From Vibrio methylphosphonaticus (GTDB lineage: Bacteria > Pseudomonadota > Gammaproteobacteria > Enterobacterales > Vibrionaceae), in contig NZ_JAMKMS010000020.1 in assembly GCF_023634655.1 (NCBI RefSeq), positions 1 to 64,000 of the forward strand: a stretch of DNA of 64,000 nt. The letters run 5' to 3'. The notes below the pieces were generated by a model, which did no database searches, had not been told where the DNA came from, and saw only the letters and a program-made list of their open reading frames with translations. The position numbers and the translations under genes are program-made. This document shows positions 17,892-27,583 of the stretch, piece after piece (positions within the stretch are counted from its first letter, which is position 1; every line of letters starts with the position of its first letter).

Positions 17892-19181
17892 ATGAACATG
17901 ACGTTCAAACTTAAGCTTGCAGCAGTCGGTGCATCACTTGCTTTTGCCTCGGGTGTAGCGATGGCAGAAGAAGATACGATCAAGGTCGGTGTATTACATT
18001 CATTATCCGGAACCATGGCGATTAGTGAAACCACATTAAAAGATACGATCTTGATGTTGGTCGAGGAACAAAACAAGAAAGGTGGCTTGTTGGGTAAAAA
18101 ACTTGAAGCCGTGGTGGTCGATCCTGCCTCAAACTGGCCGTTGTTTGCTGAAAAAGCCCGAGAGTTGGTAGAAAAAGAGAAAGTAGACGTCGTCTTTGGT
18201 GGTTGGACATCGGTATCTCGTAAATCCATGCTACCTGTTTTTGAAGAGCTCAACAGTATTCTTTTCTATCCGGTTCAGTACGAAGGTGAGGAGTCGTCTA
18301 AAAACGTTTTCTATACGGGTGCTGCGCCAAACCAACAAGCTGTACCTGCCGTAGACTATTTAATGGAAGAGCTCGAGGTGGAACGCTGGGTGTTAGCTGG
18401 TACTGATTATGTATACCCGCGTACGACCAACAAAATCCTTGAAGCATACCTGAAAAGTAAAGGGGTGAGTGAGCAAGACATTATGATCAACTACACGCCT
18501 TTCGGTCATTCTGACTGGCAGTCAATCGTATCTGACATTAAGAGGTTTGGTTCAGAAGGTAAGAAAACGGCGGTTGTATCAACGATCAATGGCGATGCAA
18601 ATGTTCCTTTCTATAAAGAGCTTGGCGCCCAAGGGGTATCTTCAGAAGACATTCCAGTTGTCGCGTTCTCTGTCGGTGAAGAAGAGCTATCAGGTATGGA
18701 TACTTCATCATTGGTGGGGCATTTAGCAGCATGGAACTACTTTATGAGTGTTGATACTGACGCGAATGAAGAATTTGTTGAAACATGGCAGAAATTTATT
18801 GCGAGTGAAAAACGAGTCACCAATGATCCGATGGAAGCGCATTACATTGGTTTCAATATGTGGACACAAGCGGTGACGAACGCCGGTACTACGGACGCAG
18901 AGCAAGTTCAAGATGCGTTAATTGGAGTGTCGGTACCTAACCTTTCTGGTGGCTACTCTACGATGCTACCAAACCACCACATTACTAAACCGGTACTGAT
19001 TGGTGAGATCCAAGACGATGGTCAATTTGATGTAGTTTGGGAGACCACAGGTTTAGTCGCGGGTGATGCTTGGTCAAACTATCTGCCAGAGTCAGCCAAG
19101 CTTTATTCAAGCTGGTCTAAGCCATTTTCTTGTGGCGCGTTCAATGTAGAAACCGGGAAGTGTGCAGGTAGCGCAAACTAA
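17892..19181 (+). CDS. urtA: Urea ABC transporter substrate-binding protein UrtA
   Basis: A 429-residue type I periplasmic binding protein with a signal peptide (MNMTFKLKLAAVGASLAF, cleavage near AMAEED). IKVGVLHSLSGTMAISETTL and the YPVQYEGEESSKNVFYTGAAPNQQ region are hallmarks of UrtA/AmiC-like urea and amide receptors. AAGGAG precedes the start by 9 nt. It binds urea in the periplasm and delivers it to UrtBC. It is the first gene of a block reaching ureG. A stem-loop after its stop would give more UrtA than permease. Confidence 0.95.
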   Translation: MNMTFKLKLAAVGASLAFASGVAMAEEDTIKVGVLHSLSGTMAISETTLKDTILMLVEEQNKKGGLLGKKLEAVVVDPASNWPLFAEKARELVEKEKVDVVFGGWTSVSRKSMLPVFEELNSILFYPVQYEGEESSKNVFYTGAAPNQQAVPAVDYLMEELEVERWVLAGTDYVYPRTTNKILEAYLKSKGVSEQDIMINYTPFGHSDWQSIVSDIKRFGSEGKKTAVVSTINGDANVPFYKELGAQGVSSEDIPVVAFSVGEEELSGMDTSSLVGHLAAWNYFMSVDTDANEEFVETWQKFIASEKRVTNDPMEAHYIGFNMWTQAVTNAGTTDAEQVQDALIGVSVPNLSGGYSTMLPNHHITKPVLIGEIQDDGQFDVVWETTGLVAGDAWSNYLPESAKLYSSWSKPFSCGAFNVETGKCAGSAN

Positions 19182-19196
19182 TTCCTCGGTTATTTT

Positions 19197-19232
19197 GGTG
19201 CTTCTACATCGATGTGTAGGAGCACCTTTTCG
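19197..19232 (+). terminator. Attenuating stem-loop between urtA and urtB
   Basis: GGTGCTTCTACA (19197-19208) pairs with TGTAGGAGCACC (19215-19226) with one G-U pair, and TTTTCGTTT follows. Partial termination here would raise binding-protein levels over membrane components, a common design in ABC operons. Confidence 0.75.
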
Positions 19233-19283
19233 TTTCTGCCCAGCTAAATGATGGATTTTGGACAGAACAAAAGGACACATTTC

Positions 19284-20909
19284 ATGAAAATTATCACACA
19301 GATGTTGAAAGCGGTGGTGTTCCTTATTTTGGGCACTCACGTTGCGTTCGCCAGCGTTAGTGACAGAGAGTCTTTTTCTCAAGCGCTAATTGGTAAAAAT
19401 AACCCCCAGAAAGAAACCGCGATCAGCTGGATTATTGGCAACGAGTCCAATGAAGTCGCCAAACCGATTTTGACTGCATGGTTACAAGGGGACTTGTTCT
19501 ATTTTAACGATAAGAAAAGTGAACACTTTCAACATTTATATATTTCGACGGATATCAAGCAGGTTTCTCACGCACAAAGCGCCTGGAGTGACGACACTCT
19601 TGCGGTAGAAAAATCCCGTCTTTTTAAAAAAGTGCGAGTTAATAACAAGTTACGTGGTCTACTTCGATTGGAGATTGCAGCGCTAGGCTTGGAGCACAGC
19701 GACCCAAATGTGCGCCTAAATGCGGTCACTACGTTATTGGGACAGACAGAAGATGTTGTGGTGGCTCGATTGAGCAAGCAACTGGATGTTGAAACCAACA
19801 GTGAAGTTGCTCATATCTTAACTCTTGCCGTATCGATTGATGACGCCTTAACTGCAGCCACAGTAGAACAACGAGTGTCGGCCATTGAGGTATTGGCAGA
19901 TTATAAGCAATCCGTGGTATTTCAGACGCTAAACACGGTACTTAAGTCAGAAAAAAATCCCACTGTCATTGCGGCTGCAGAGCGAGCACTTTCTCGTTAT
20001 CAGCAAAGCCAGAAACTGTATTCTGGTGTAGAGACCATCTTTTTTGGTTTGAGTTTGGGGTCAGTGCTGATTCTGGCGGGTATTGGGCTTGCAATTACTT
20101 TTGGTGTGATGGGCGTTATTAATATGGCGCACGGTGAACTGATTATGATTGGGGCTTACACAACCTATGTGATGCAACAGCTTATGCCAAATCAGATTGG
20201 TCTTTCTTTGATTTTGTCTATTCCAATGGCTTTTGTCGTATCCGGATTAGTGGGTATTGCGATTGAACGAAGTGTTATTCGTCACCTCTACGGTCGACCT
20301 CTTGAGACCCTTCTTGCGACCTTTGGTATTAGCTTAATCTTGCAGCAAGCGGTTCGATCAATTTTCTCGCCACTAAATCGATCGGTCAGTACGCCTGAGT
20401 GGATGTCAGGTGCGTTACAAATCAACCCGATGCTGTCGCTAACATACAACCGTCTCTACATTATATTGTTTTGCATCATGGTGTTTCTTGGTCTTGTCAT
20501 GGTGTTGAAGAAAACCCCTTTAGGGTTGCAAGTGCGTGCAGTTTCCCAAAACCGTGGCATGGCAAGAGCAATGGGTATTCGTTCTGAACGTGTTGATGCG
20601 CTGACATTTGGTTTAGGTTCTGGCGTAGCAGGAGTGGCGGGTGTAGCGCTATCTCAGCTTACTAATGTTGGACCTAATATGGGTCAGGCCTACATTATCG
20701 ATTCGTTTATGGTGGTGGTATTTGGAGGGGTCGGCAACCTCTGGGGCACGCTCGTTGCTGGGTTGTCTCTGGGCTTATTCAATAAAATCCTTGAACCATG
20801 GGCCGGAGCAGTACTGGCGAAAATTCTAGTGTTGGTATTTATTATTTTGTTTATTCAAAAACGTCCACGTGGGCTATTCCCACAACGCGGACGAGCAGCA
20901 GAAGGTTAA
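19284..20909 (+). CDS. urtB: Urea ABC transporter permease UrtB
   Basis: From ATG 19284 (AAGGA eight bases upstream) it has 541 residues. A signal peptide (residues 1-24, ending HVAFAS) and a periplasmic HEAT-like region of about 220 residues precede a LivH-type permease domain that starts near FFGLSLGSVLILAGIGLAIT. The large N-terminal extension is normal for UrtB. VINMAHGELIMIGAYTTYVM is the typical LIV-family motif. It forms the transmembrane channel with UrtC. An in-frame ATG at 19248 is less likely because it would put charged residues before the signal peptide. Confidence 0.94.
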   Translation: MKIITQMLKAVVFLILGTHVAFASVSDRESFSQALIGKNNPQKETAISWIIGNESNEVAKPILTAWLQGDLFYFNDKKSEHFQHLYISTDIKQVSHAQSAWSDDTLAVEKSRLFKKVRVNNKLRGLLRLEIAALGLEHSDPNVRLNAVTTLLGQTEDVVVARLSKQLDVETNSEVAHILTLAVSIDDALTAATVEQRVSAIEVLADYKQSVVFQTLNTVLKSEKNPTVIAAAERALSRYQQSQKLYSGVETIFFGLSLGSVLILAGIGLAITFGVMGVINMAHGELIMIGAYTTYVMQQLMPNQIGLSLILSIPMAFVVSGLVGIAIERSVIRHLYGRPLETLLATFGISLILQQAVRSIFSPLNRSVSTPEWMSGALQINPMLSLTYNRLYIILFCIMVFLGLVMVLKKTPLGLQVRAVSQNRGMARAMGIRSERVDALTFGLGSGVAGVAGVALSQLTNVGPNMGQAYIIDSFMVVVFGGVGNLWGTLVAGLSLGLFNKILEPWAGAVLAKILVLVFIILFIQKRPRGLFPQRGRAAEG

Positions 20910-20920
20910 GGACAATTATC

Positions 20921-22087
20921 ATGCAATCAAAATCTTTTGTACTGTCAGCCATGCGTGGAGATAAAGGTGGTCAGTTTACCGTCTTCGCTATTTTAGCCGC
21001 TGTAATATTGGTTCCGCTGGCCAATGTGATGCTGCCAGTTGGTCACCCCTTACATGTAGAAACCTTTACCATCTCTTTGATGGGTAAGTATTTAAGCTAT
21101 GCCATGCTGGCGTTAGCAGTGGATCTTGTATGGGGATACTTAGGCATTTTGAGCCTAGGTCATGGGGCTTTCTTTGCCCTTGGTGGCTACGCGATGGGCA
21201 TGTATCTCATGCGTCAAATCGGCGATCGGGGAGTGTATGGCAATCCGATATTACCAGACTTCATGGTGTTTCTAGATTGGCAAGCATTGCCATGGTTTTG
21301 GCAAGGATTTGACCAGTTCTGGTTTGCGTGTCTGATGGTGGTGTTGGTGCCAGGAATACTTGCGTATTTATTTGGTTACTTGGCATTTCGCTCACGGGTT
21401 TCTGGCGTGTATTTATCCATTATGACTCAGGCGTTGACCTACGCACTGATGCTGGCCTTTTTCCGCAATGAGATGGGTTTTGGAGGCAATAATGGGCTGA
21501 CTGACTTTAAAGATATTTTGGGTTATAGCCTACAGCAAGACGCCACTAAAATTGGGTTATTTATGGTGACGGGCGTTGCACTTGTTCTGAGTTACTTTGT
21601 TTGTCGCAGTGTTATCAGTAGTCGCTTAGGTCGTGTATCAATGGCGATTCGAGATACAGAGTCGAGAACGCGTTTTATGGGTTATGACGTCGACGGGATC
21701 AAACTGTGGATCTTTGTATTGTCAGCGGTTATCGCGGGTATTGCTGGAGCATTGTATGTTCCTCAGGTTGGCATTATTAATCCAGGAGAGTTTGCACCAC
21801 TCAACTCCATTGAGATTGTGGTTTGGGTAGCACTTGGCGGCCGGGCGACCTTGTTCGGTGCCATTGTCGGTGCATTGGTGATCAACTATGCCAAGAGTTG
21901 GTTTACGGTCGAGTTTCCGGAAGTTTGGCTATTCGCTCTAGGTGGTCTATTTGTGCTGTCCACGATGTATTTTCCAAAAGGTCTGATCGGCTTTATTTCT
22001 GACAAAACCCAATTAGTAAAAAACAAAATCGGCGCTAAAAGAAAGGCATCAGATACTTCGAATAGCAGCAAGGAGGCGACCGTATGA
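20921..22087 (+). CDS. urtC: Urea ABC transporter permease UrtC
   Basis: From ATG 20921, with AAGGA eight bases upstream, it has 388 residues. LivM-type permease motifs include LVWGYLGILSLGHGAFFALG and ESRTRFMGYDVDGIKLWIF. An upstream in-frame ATG inside urtB (20798) would add 41 residues with no membrane character, so it is rejected. It pairs with UrtB as the second transmembrane subunit. Its last codons overlap urtD by ATGA, indicating coupling. Confidence 0.94.
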   Translation: MQSKSFVLSAMRGDKGGQFTVFAILAAVILVPLANVMLPVGHPLHVETFTISLMGKYLSYAMLALAVDLVWGYLGILSLGHGAFFALGGYAMGMYLMRQIGDRGVYGNPILPDFMVFLDWQALPWFWQGFDQFWFACLMVVLVPGILAYLFGYLAFRSRVSGVYLSIMTQALTYALMLAFFRNEMGFGGNNGLTDFKDILGYSLQQDATKIGLFMVTGVALVLSYFVCRSVISSRLGRVSMAIRDTESRTRFMGYDVDGIKLWIFVLSAVIAGIAGALYVPQVGIINPGEFAPLNSIEIVVWVALGGRATLFGAIVGALVINYAKSWFTVEFPEVWLFALGGLFVLSTMYFPKGLIGFISDKTQLVKNKIGAKRKASDTSNSSKEATV

Positions 22088-22935
22088 CGACGTTAAACCG
22101 AGCCCAACAACTGAAGCACTCAGTTCAGGAGTTCACTCGCCGAGATGAGGTGTTCTCTTTCTTAAAACCAGAACGCCACCCTCTAATTGATACTCGACAC
22201 AATGTATTGCTGTATGTCGAGGGGGTCAACAAAAGCTTCGATGGATTCAAGGCGATTAACGACCTTAACCTGTATATCAAGGAAGGGGAGCTACGCTGCA
22301 TAATCGGCCCCAATGGCGCCGGAAAAACCACCATGATGGATATTATTACCGGCAAAACCAAGCCGGATACGGGGCAAGTTTGGCTTGGCTCGAATATTAA
22401 CCTTCTTGGCATGAATGAGTCAGAAATTGCAAATGCTGGTGTCGGACGTAAGTTCCAGAAACCGACGGTCATTGAATGTCTATCGGTGTGGCAAAACCTT
22501 GAATTAGCCATGTCAGGAGTGAGGAGTGTTTGGGGGACGTTTACCGCCACGTTGTCGGGCGAGCAAAAAGATAAATTAGAGTCGGTATTGGAACTCATTC
22601 ATCTTAAAGACCACGCGGCACTTCACGCCGGAAACCTATCCCATGGTCAGAAACAGTGGCTAGAAATTGGCATGTTACTCATGCAAAACCCCAAGCTATT
22701 ACTGGTGGACGAGCCAGTCGCCGGGATGACTCACCAAGAAATGGACCGAACCTCCGAGCTTCTTAACTCATTAGTTGGTAAACATTCAGTGGTGGTGGTG
22801 GAGCACGATATGGACTTTGTTCGTTCTATCGCCAGTCATGTCACGGTGTTGCACCAAGGTCATGTGCTCGCGGAGGGCACAATGGATCAGGTTCAGGCAC
22901 ATCCAGAAGTCAAACAGGTTTATTTAGGGGAATAA
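22084..22935 (+). CDS. urtD: Urea ABC transporter ATP-binding protein UrtD
   Basis: A 283-residue LivG-type ATPase. It has Walker A GPNGAGKTTMMDI, signature LSHGQKQWLEI, Walker B LLLVDEPVAGM and the H-loop in VVVEHDMDFV. GVGRKFQKPTVIECLSVWQN is typical of UrtD. A 40-residue leader precedes the nucleotide-binding core. The start overlaps the urtC stop, and urtE follows after one base. Confidence 0.95.
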   Translation: MTTLNRAQQLKHSVQEFTRRDEVFSFLKPERHPLIDTRHNVLLYVEGVNKSFDGFKAINDLNLYIKEGELRCIIGPNGAGKTTMMDIITGKTKPDTGQVWLGSNINLLGMNESEIANAGVGRKFQKPTVIECLSVWQNLELAMSGVRSVWGTFTATLSGEQKDKLESVLELIHLKDHAALHAGNLSHGQKQWLEIGMLLMQNPKLLLVDEPVAGMTHQEMDRTSELLNSLVGKHSVVVVEHDMDFVRSIASHVTVLHQGHVLAEGTMDQVQAHPEVKQVYLGE

Positions 22936-22936
22936 C

Positions 22937-23632
22937 ATGCTGCAGATCCAATCATTAAATCAATTCTATGGTGAGAGCCATACCCTATGGGATCTGGATA
23001 TGTCTATTCCAGAGGGAAAATGCACGGTATTGATGGGGCGAAATGGCGTCGGAAAAACGACATTATTACAATGCATCATGGGCTTAGTGAAAGTGAAAAG
23101 TGGCGACATTCAATTGAATGGTGAGTCACTGCTCAAACACGATGCTGAATCCCGACCTCGCATGGGCATCGGTTACGTACCGCAAGGTCGTCAAATTTTC
23201 CCAATGTTGACGGTTCAGGAAAACCTCGAAGTTGGATTGCCGATCCGGGCAAAGGGAGATAGAACGATTCCCGAATTCATCTTCGACTTATTTCCCGTGC
23301 TTAAAGAGATGCTACATCGTCGTGGTGGCGATCTATCCGGTGGGCAACAGCAGCAATTAGCCATTGGTCGAGCACTGGTTGTTAATCCTAAGCTACTGAT
23401 CTTAGATGAACCAACAGAAGGGATACAACCCAACATTGTTCAAGAGATTGGCGACATCATTCGTATGCTCAATGAAAAGTGGGGGCTGACCGTGTTGCTG
23501 GTTGAACAAAAGCTACCCTTTGCGCGCAAAGTGGGGGATCAGTTTTGTATTCTAGATCGTGGCAGGCAAGTCGCAGAAGGAGACATGACCGGACTTAATG
23601 AGCAACTGATCAAGGAGTACTTAACAGTATGA
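22937..23632 (+). CDS. urtE: Urea ABC transporter ATP-binding protein UrtE
   Basis: A 231-residue LivF-type ATPase. It has Walker A GRNGVGKTTLLQC, the YVPQGRQIFPMLTVQENLEV segment characteristic of UrtE/LivF, signature LSGGQQQQLAIGRAL and Walker B LLILDEPTEGI. It completes the five-gene urea importer. Its stop overlaps the ureD start (ATGA), so uptake and hydrolysis are translated as one unit. Confidence 0.95.
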   Translation: MLQIQSLNQFYGESHTLWDLDMSIPEGKCTVLMGRNGVGKTTLLQCIMGLVKVKSGDIQLNGESLLKHDAESRPRMGIGYVPQGRQIFPMLTVQENLEVGLPIRAKGDRTIPEFIFDLFPVLKEMLHRRGGDLSGGQQQQLAIGRALVVNPKLLILDEPTEGIQPNIVQEIGDIIRMLNEKWGLTVLLVEQKLPFARKVGDQFCILDRGRQVAEGDMTGLNEQLIKEYLTV

Positions 23633-24543
23633 GTAGTGCAGATGCAATCTCTGTGTCGAGGTTACCGCCTGAGTTTGAAGCAACGTTAGGTCAGGTCATC
23701 GACGCCCACACCGAGTGTGGCTGGAAAGCGCATTTAGCGCTGACCTTTATCGATCGCGGTGACAAAACGGTCCTTAAACACCGTTCTCAACAAGGGCCAC
23801 TCGCGATACAGCGCCCATTGTATCCTGAAGGCAACCCTTGCCACGGTTACTTACTTCACCCGCCGGGTGGCGTCGTGGGAGGGGATACTTTGCAGATTTC
23901 TGTGCAAGCTCATCAAGGCGCCAAAACGCTGATCACCACACCGGGCGCCACCAAGTTTTACCGCTCAGAATCTAAGTACGCCAAACAGCAACAAATTTTA
24001 CATGTCAGCAAGGACTCTCGACTGGAATGGTTGCCCCAAGAGAACATCTTTTTCCCCAACGCTCATGTCCGCATGGACACTCAGGTGCACCTCGAAACGG
24101 GTGCACAGTTTTTGGGCTGGGAGATGCACTGTTTTGGTAGGCCTGCACTAAATGAGGGATTTAGCGCCGGTCATTTAGTCGGGAAAACAGAGGTTTACCT
24201 CGATAATCAGTTGCTCCTTACCGAAGGGTTAAATGTTCGAGGAGATGATAAGATTCTGAAAAACAAAGGGTTATTAAATTATCAAATGATGGGGACTATG
24301 TATATTTCCATTGATGACGATGATTTTTATCAGTTGGTACAGAGCTTGCTCACTAACATACAAGAAGAATACAAAGAAGGTGCGGTACTCATTGCTGCGA
24401 GTCAGTTGGAAAACTTATTGGTCATTAGAGCACTAGGAAACTGGAGTGAAGTGATCTTGGATTGTTTTCAACAGGTTTGGCAATTGACACGCGAGCATTG
24501 GACGGAAGAGTGCCCAGAACCACCAAGGATTTGGGCAACGTAA
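23629..24543 (+). CDS. ureD: Urease accessory protein UreD
   Basis: The 304-residue length is normal for UreD (UreH). The conserved stretches LLHPPGGVVGGDTLQISVQ, LITTPGATKFYRS and WLPQENIFFPNA are all present. UreD docks on apo-urease and guides nickel from UreG through the UreDFG complex. It overlaps urtE by four bases, coupling nickel-centre assembly to urea uptake genes. Confidence 0.95.
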   Translation: MSSADAISVSRLPPEFEATLGQVIDAHTECGWKAHLALTFIDRGDKTVLKHRSQQGPLAIQRPLYPEGNPCHGYLLHPPGGVVGGDTLQISVQAHQGAKTLITTPGATKFYRSESKYAKQQQILHVSKDSRLEWLPQENIFFPNAHVRMDTQVHLETGAQFLGWEMHCFGRPALNEGFSAGHLVGKTEVYLDNQLLLTEGLNVRGDDKILKNKGLLNYQMMGTMYISIDDDDFYQLVQSLLTNIQEEYKEGAVLIAASQLENLLVIRALGNWSEVILDCFQQVWQLTREHWTEECPEPPRIWAT

Positions 24544-24578
24544 TACGCACTCAACATTGATGAAAATAAGGCTTGTAA

Positions 24579-24881
24579 ATGGAATTAACTCCGAGAGAAA
24601 AGGATAAATTACTGATCTTTTGCGCGGGAATGCTGGCGAAGCAACGTAAAGATAAGGGCTTAAAACTTAATTACCCAGAGTCAATTGCGTTTATTTCTAG
24701 CGCTATCTTAGAAGGAGCTCGCGAAGGAAAAACCGTTTCTGAGCTGATGGATTTTGGTCGAACATTACTTACCACTGACGACGTCATGGAGGGCATTGCA
24801 TCGATGATTCCTGATGTTCAAGTCGAAGCCACCTTTCCCGATGGGACCAAGCTGGTCACTGTTCACGAACCCATAGTCTAG
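24579..24881 (+). CDS. ureA: Urease gamma subunit UreA
   Basis: The 100 residues match the gamma-subunit length. The start MELTPREKDKLLIF and the LNYPESIAFISSAILEGARE segment are diagnostic. It assembles with UreB and UreC into the (abc)3 urease. It lies eight bases before ureB, which has its own AGGAG. Confidence 0.96.
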   Translation: MELTPREKDKLLIFCAGMLAKQRKDKGLKLNYPESIAFISSAILEGAREGKTVSELMDFGRTLLTTDDVMEGIASMIPDVQVEATFPDGTKLVTVHEPIV

Positions 24882-24889
24882 GAGAGCAT

Positions 24890-25225
24890 ATGAGTACTTC
24901 AACGACCAAATATCAGGGCTTGGTTCCCGGACAGGTTGAAACGGCTAAAGGTGACATCGAGCTCAATGTTGGCCGCGAAACGCTCAAAATAAAGGTCGAA
25001 AATTTGGGTGACCGCCCAGTGCAAATCGGCTCTCATTACCATTTCTTTGAAGTCAACGCAGCGCTTAGTTTTAAGCGTGAATTGGCGCGAGGCTATCGTC
25101 TCAATATCGCTGCCGGAACGGCAACACGTTTTGAGCCAGGTCAGTCACGTACGGTTGAGTTGGTGGCTTTTGCCGGTAAACGTGAAGTTTACGGCTTTCA
25201 AGGCAAGGTTATGGGCAAGGTTTAA
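24890..25225 (+). CDS. ureB: Urease beta subunit UreB
   Basis: A 111-residue beta subunit with PGQVETAKGDIELNVGRET near the start and VQIGSHYHFFEVNAALSF, the conserved IGSHYHFFE motif. It packs against UreC at the trimer surface. The 77-bp gap before ureC contains no gene, only the ureC ribosome site. Confidence 0.96.
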   Translation: MSTSTTKYQGLVPGQVETAKGDIELNVGRETLKIKVENLGDRPVQIGSHYHFFEVNAALSFKRELARGYRLNIAAGTATRFEPGQSRTVELVAFAGKREVYGFQGKVMGKV

Positions 25226-25302
25226 CAAGTTAAAGCCAAAACAAATAGAAGCCAAATCCGGACAGCAACTCACGGTACGGAAGATTTTAACAAGGAAGAA
25301 TA

Positions 25303-27006
25303 ATGGCGAGTATATCCAGACAAGCATACGCAGAGATGTTTGGTCCTACTGTGGGGGACCGAGTACGTTTAGCGGATACAGAATTATGGTTAGAGGTAGA
25401 AAAAGACCTGACTGTGTATGGAGACGAGGTTAAGTTTGGTGGTGGTAAGGTCATTCGTGATGGAATGGGACAAAGCCAAAGACCAAGCCGGGAGACGCCA
25501 GATCTTGTGATCACCAATGCATTGATTCTGGACTACTGGGGCATCATCAAAGCAGATGTGGCGGTTAAGAACGGTCGCATTGACGCGATAGGTAAGGCGG
25601 GCAATCCCGACATCCAACCGGGCGTTGATATCATTGTTGGTCCGGGTACGGAAGTACTGGCTGGTGAAGGTTCAATACTGACCGCTGGTGGAATTGACTC
25701 TCACATCCACTTTATTTGCCCTCAACAAATTGAAGAAGCCTTAGCTTCCGGTGTCACGACTATGATCGGCGGTGGTACGGGACCCAATACGGGAACGAAT
25801 GCCACGACATGTACGCCGGGTCCGTGGAATATGCACCGAATGCTTGAATCTCTGGACCAATTTCCCATGAACTTTGGTTTACTTGGCAAGGGTAATGCGA
25901 GTCAGCCCGAAGCGCTTCGCGAGCAAGTGACAGCCGGAGCAGTTGGTTTGAAATTGCACGAAGATTGGGGAACCACACCAGCGTCTATTGACACTTGTTT
26001 AACGGTTGCTGACGAGATGGACGTTCAAGTTGCTATTCATACTGATACGCTCAATGAATCGGGCTTTGTTGAGTCGACATTGGGTGCGATTGGTGACCGC
26101 GTTATTCATACTTATCATACTGAGGGCGCGGGCGGTGGGCATGCCCCCGATATCATTAAAGCGGCGGGCGAATCCAACGTACTTCCCTCTTCCACCAATC
26201 CAACCAGACCTTATACCGTGAATACGGTAGACGAGCATTTAGACATGCTAATGGTCTGTCACCACTTGTCACCATCGATAGCGGAAGATGTCGCATTTGC
26301 TGAATCTCGTATTCGACGTGAAACCATCGCTGCTGAAGACATTTTGCATGATCTTGGTGCCTTTTCAATGATTGCGTCAGACTCGCAAGCGATGGGACGA
26401 GTGGGGGAAGTCATCACTCGTACTTGGCAAACCGCACATAAGATGAAAGTGCAACGGGGGAGCCTGAAACAAGATTCTAGCTATAGCGACAACTTTCGCC
26501 TAAAACGATATATCGCTAAGTACACTATAAACCCCGCGATTACCCACGGCATGGCACATGAAATTGGTTCAATTGAAGTCGGGAAACTGGCGGATTTAGT
26601 ACTTTGGAAACCGGCATTTTTCGGTGTCAAACCTAGCGTCATTTTGAAAGGTGGCATGATTGCCATGGCACCAATGGGCGATCCGAATGCGTCTATCCCA
26701 ACCCCGCAACCGGTTCATTATCGCTCTATGTTTGGTAGCTATGGTAAGGCGTCTCAGAACACATCAATGCTGTTTGTTTCTCAGGCTGCGCAAGATGCTG
26801 GCATTGCTTCTGAGTTAGGGCTGGGCAGCTTGATTGGTGTTGCTAAGCAGTGCCGAACCATTAGCAAAGCAGACATGAAGTTAAATGATTGGCAACCCAA
26901 TATTGAAGTCGACTCGCAAACGTATCAGGTTCGAGCAGATGGTGAATTGTTGGTGTGTGAACCGGCTGAAGTGCTGCCTATGGCTCAGCGTTACTTTCTG
27001 TTTTAA
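25303..27006 (+). CDS. ureC: Urease alpha (catalytic) subunit UreC
   Basis: At 567 residues it is full length. Active-site elements are intact: nickel ligands in GGIDSHIHFICPQQ, the carbamylated Lys in GAVGLKLHEDWG, His residues in HTDTLNESG and HTYHTEGAGGGHAPDI, the mobile flap Cys-His in MVCHHLSPS, and the Asp in IASDSQAMGR. It hydrolyses urea to ammonia and carbamate. AAGGA lies before the ATG. Nothing suggests loss of function. Confidence 0.98.
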   Translation: MASISRQAYAEMFGPTVGDRVRLADTELWLEVEKDLTVYGDEVKFGGGKVIRDGMGQSQRPSRETPDLVITNALILDYWGIIKADVAVKNGRIDAIGKAGNPDIQPGVDIIVGPGTEVLAGEGSILTAGGIDSHIHFICPQQIEEALASGVTTMIGGGTGPNTGTNATTCTPGPWNMHRMLESLDQFPMNFGLLGKGNASQPEALREQVTAGAVGLKLHEDWGTTPASIDTCLTVADEMDVQVAIHTDTLNESGFVESTLGAIGDRVIHTYHTEGAGGGHAPDIIKAAGESNVLPSSTNPTRPYTVNTVDEHLDMLMVCHHLSPSIAEDVAFAESRIRRETIAAEDILHDLGAFSMIASDSQAMGRVGEVITRTWQTAHKMKVQRGSLKQDSSYSDNFRLKRYIAKYTINPAITHGMAHEIGSIEVGKLADLVLWKPAFFGVKPSVILKGGMIAMAPMGDPNASIPTPQPVHYRSMFGSYGKASQNTSMLFVSQAAQDAGIASELGLGSLIGVAKQCRTISKADMKLNDWQPNIEVDSQTYQVRADGELLVCEPAEVLPMAQRYFLF

Positions 27007-27058
27007 CCCCTATTATCCCAGCACGTCTTTGAATTTTTGAGTTATTGAGGACAACACA

Positions 27059-27511
27059 TTGATCGAACTAACAGAAATATCAGAACAACTCACGACAAAG
27101 CCTCATGCATTTTTGAGTTTGCCGATTGATAGTCGCATTAAAAGCCGTCTAAAAGTGATACTTGATGATGGCCGTGACGCAGGGCTTTTTTTGCCACGCG
27201 GGCACATTTTGCGTGGTGGTGAACAGTTAAAAAGCTTATGTGGCCTAGTGATTGAAGTGAAAGCCGCACCGGAGAAGGTATCGTCCGTCTATTGCAGTGA
27301 CTTGCTTTTACTGACTCGTGTCGCTTACCACCTTGGTAATCGTCACGTGCCGTTGCAAGTGGAGTTTGGTTGGGTTCGTTACCAGCATGATCACGTACTG
27401 GATGAGATGGTCGAAGGTTTAGGTGCAAAAGTTGCGGTCGAGCTTGAACCCTTTGAGCCTGAAGGCGGTGCCTACGGAGGGAAAAGTGGCGGGGGTCATC
27501 ACCACCACTAG
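27059..27511 (+). CDS. ureE: Urease nickel metallochaperone UreE (TTG start)
   Basis: A 150-residue UreE with an N-terminal peptide-binding domain (SRIKSRLKVILDDGRDAGLF) and a C-terminal metal domain. It ends in a short His tail, GGGHHHH, that binds nickel. The start is TTG 27059 with GAGGA seven bases upstream, and no ATG fits the family start. It delivers nickel to UreG. The His tail is short compared with the long tails of Klebsiella-type UreE. Confidence 0.93.
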   Translation: MIELTEISEQLTTKPHAFLSLPIDSRIKSRLKVILDDGRDAGLFLPRGHILRGGEQLKSLCGLVIEVKAAPEKVSSVYCSDLLLLTRVAYHLGNRHVPLQVEFGWVRYQHDHVLDEMVEGLGAKVAVELEPFEPEGGAYGGKSGGGHHHH

Positions 27512-27583
27512 GTACATGACTTAATTGCTACGGCACTCAACTTACATTCAAAACACAATAAATAACAAGAAAAGGACACTTCA

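Noticed and set aside
20798..20920. Longer start for urtC
   Set aside because: It lies within urtB, adds polar residues not found in the family, and has no ribosome site. ATG 20921 is preferred.
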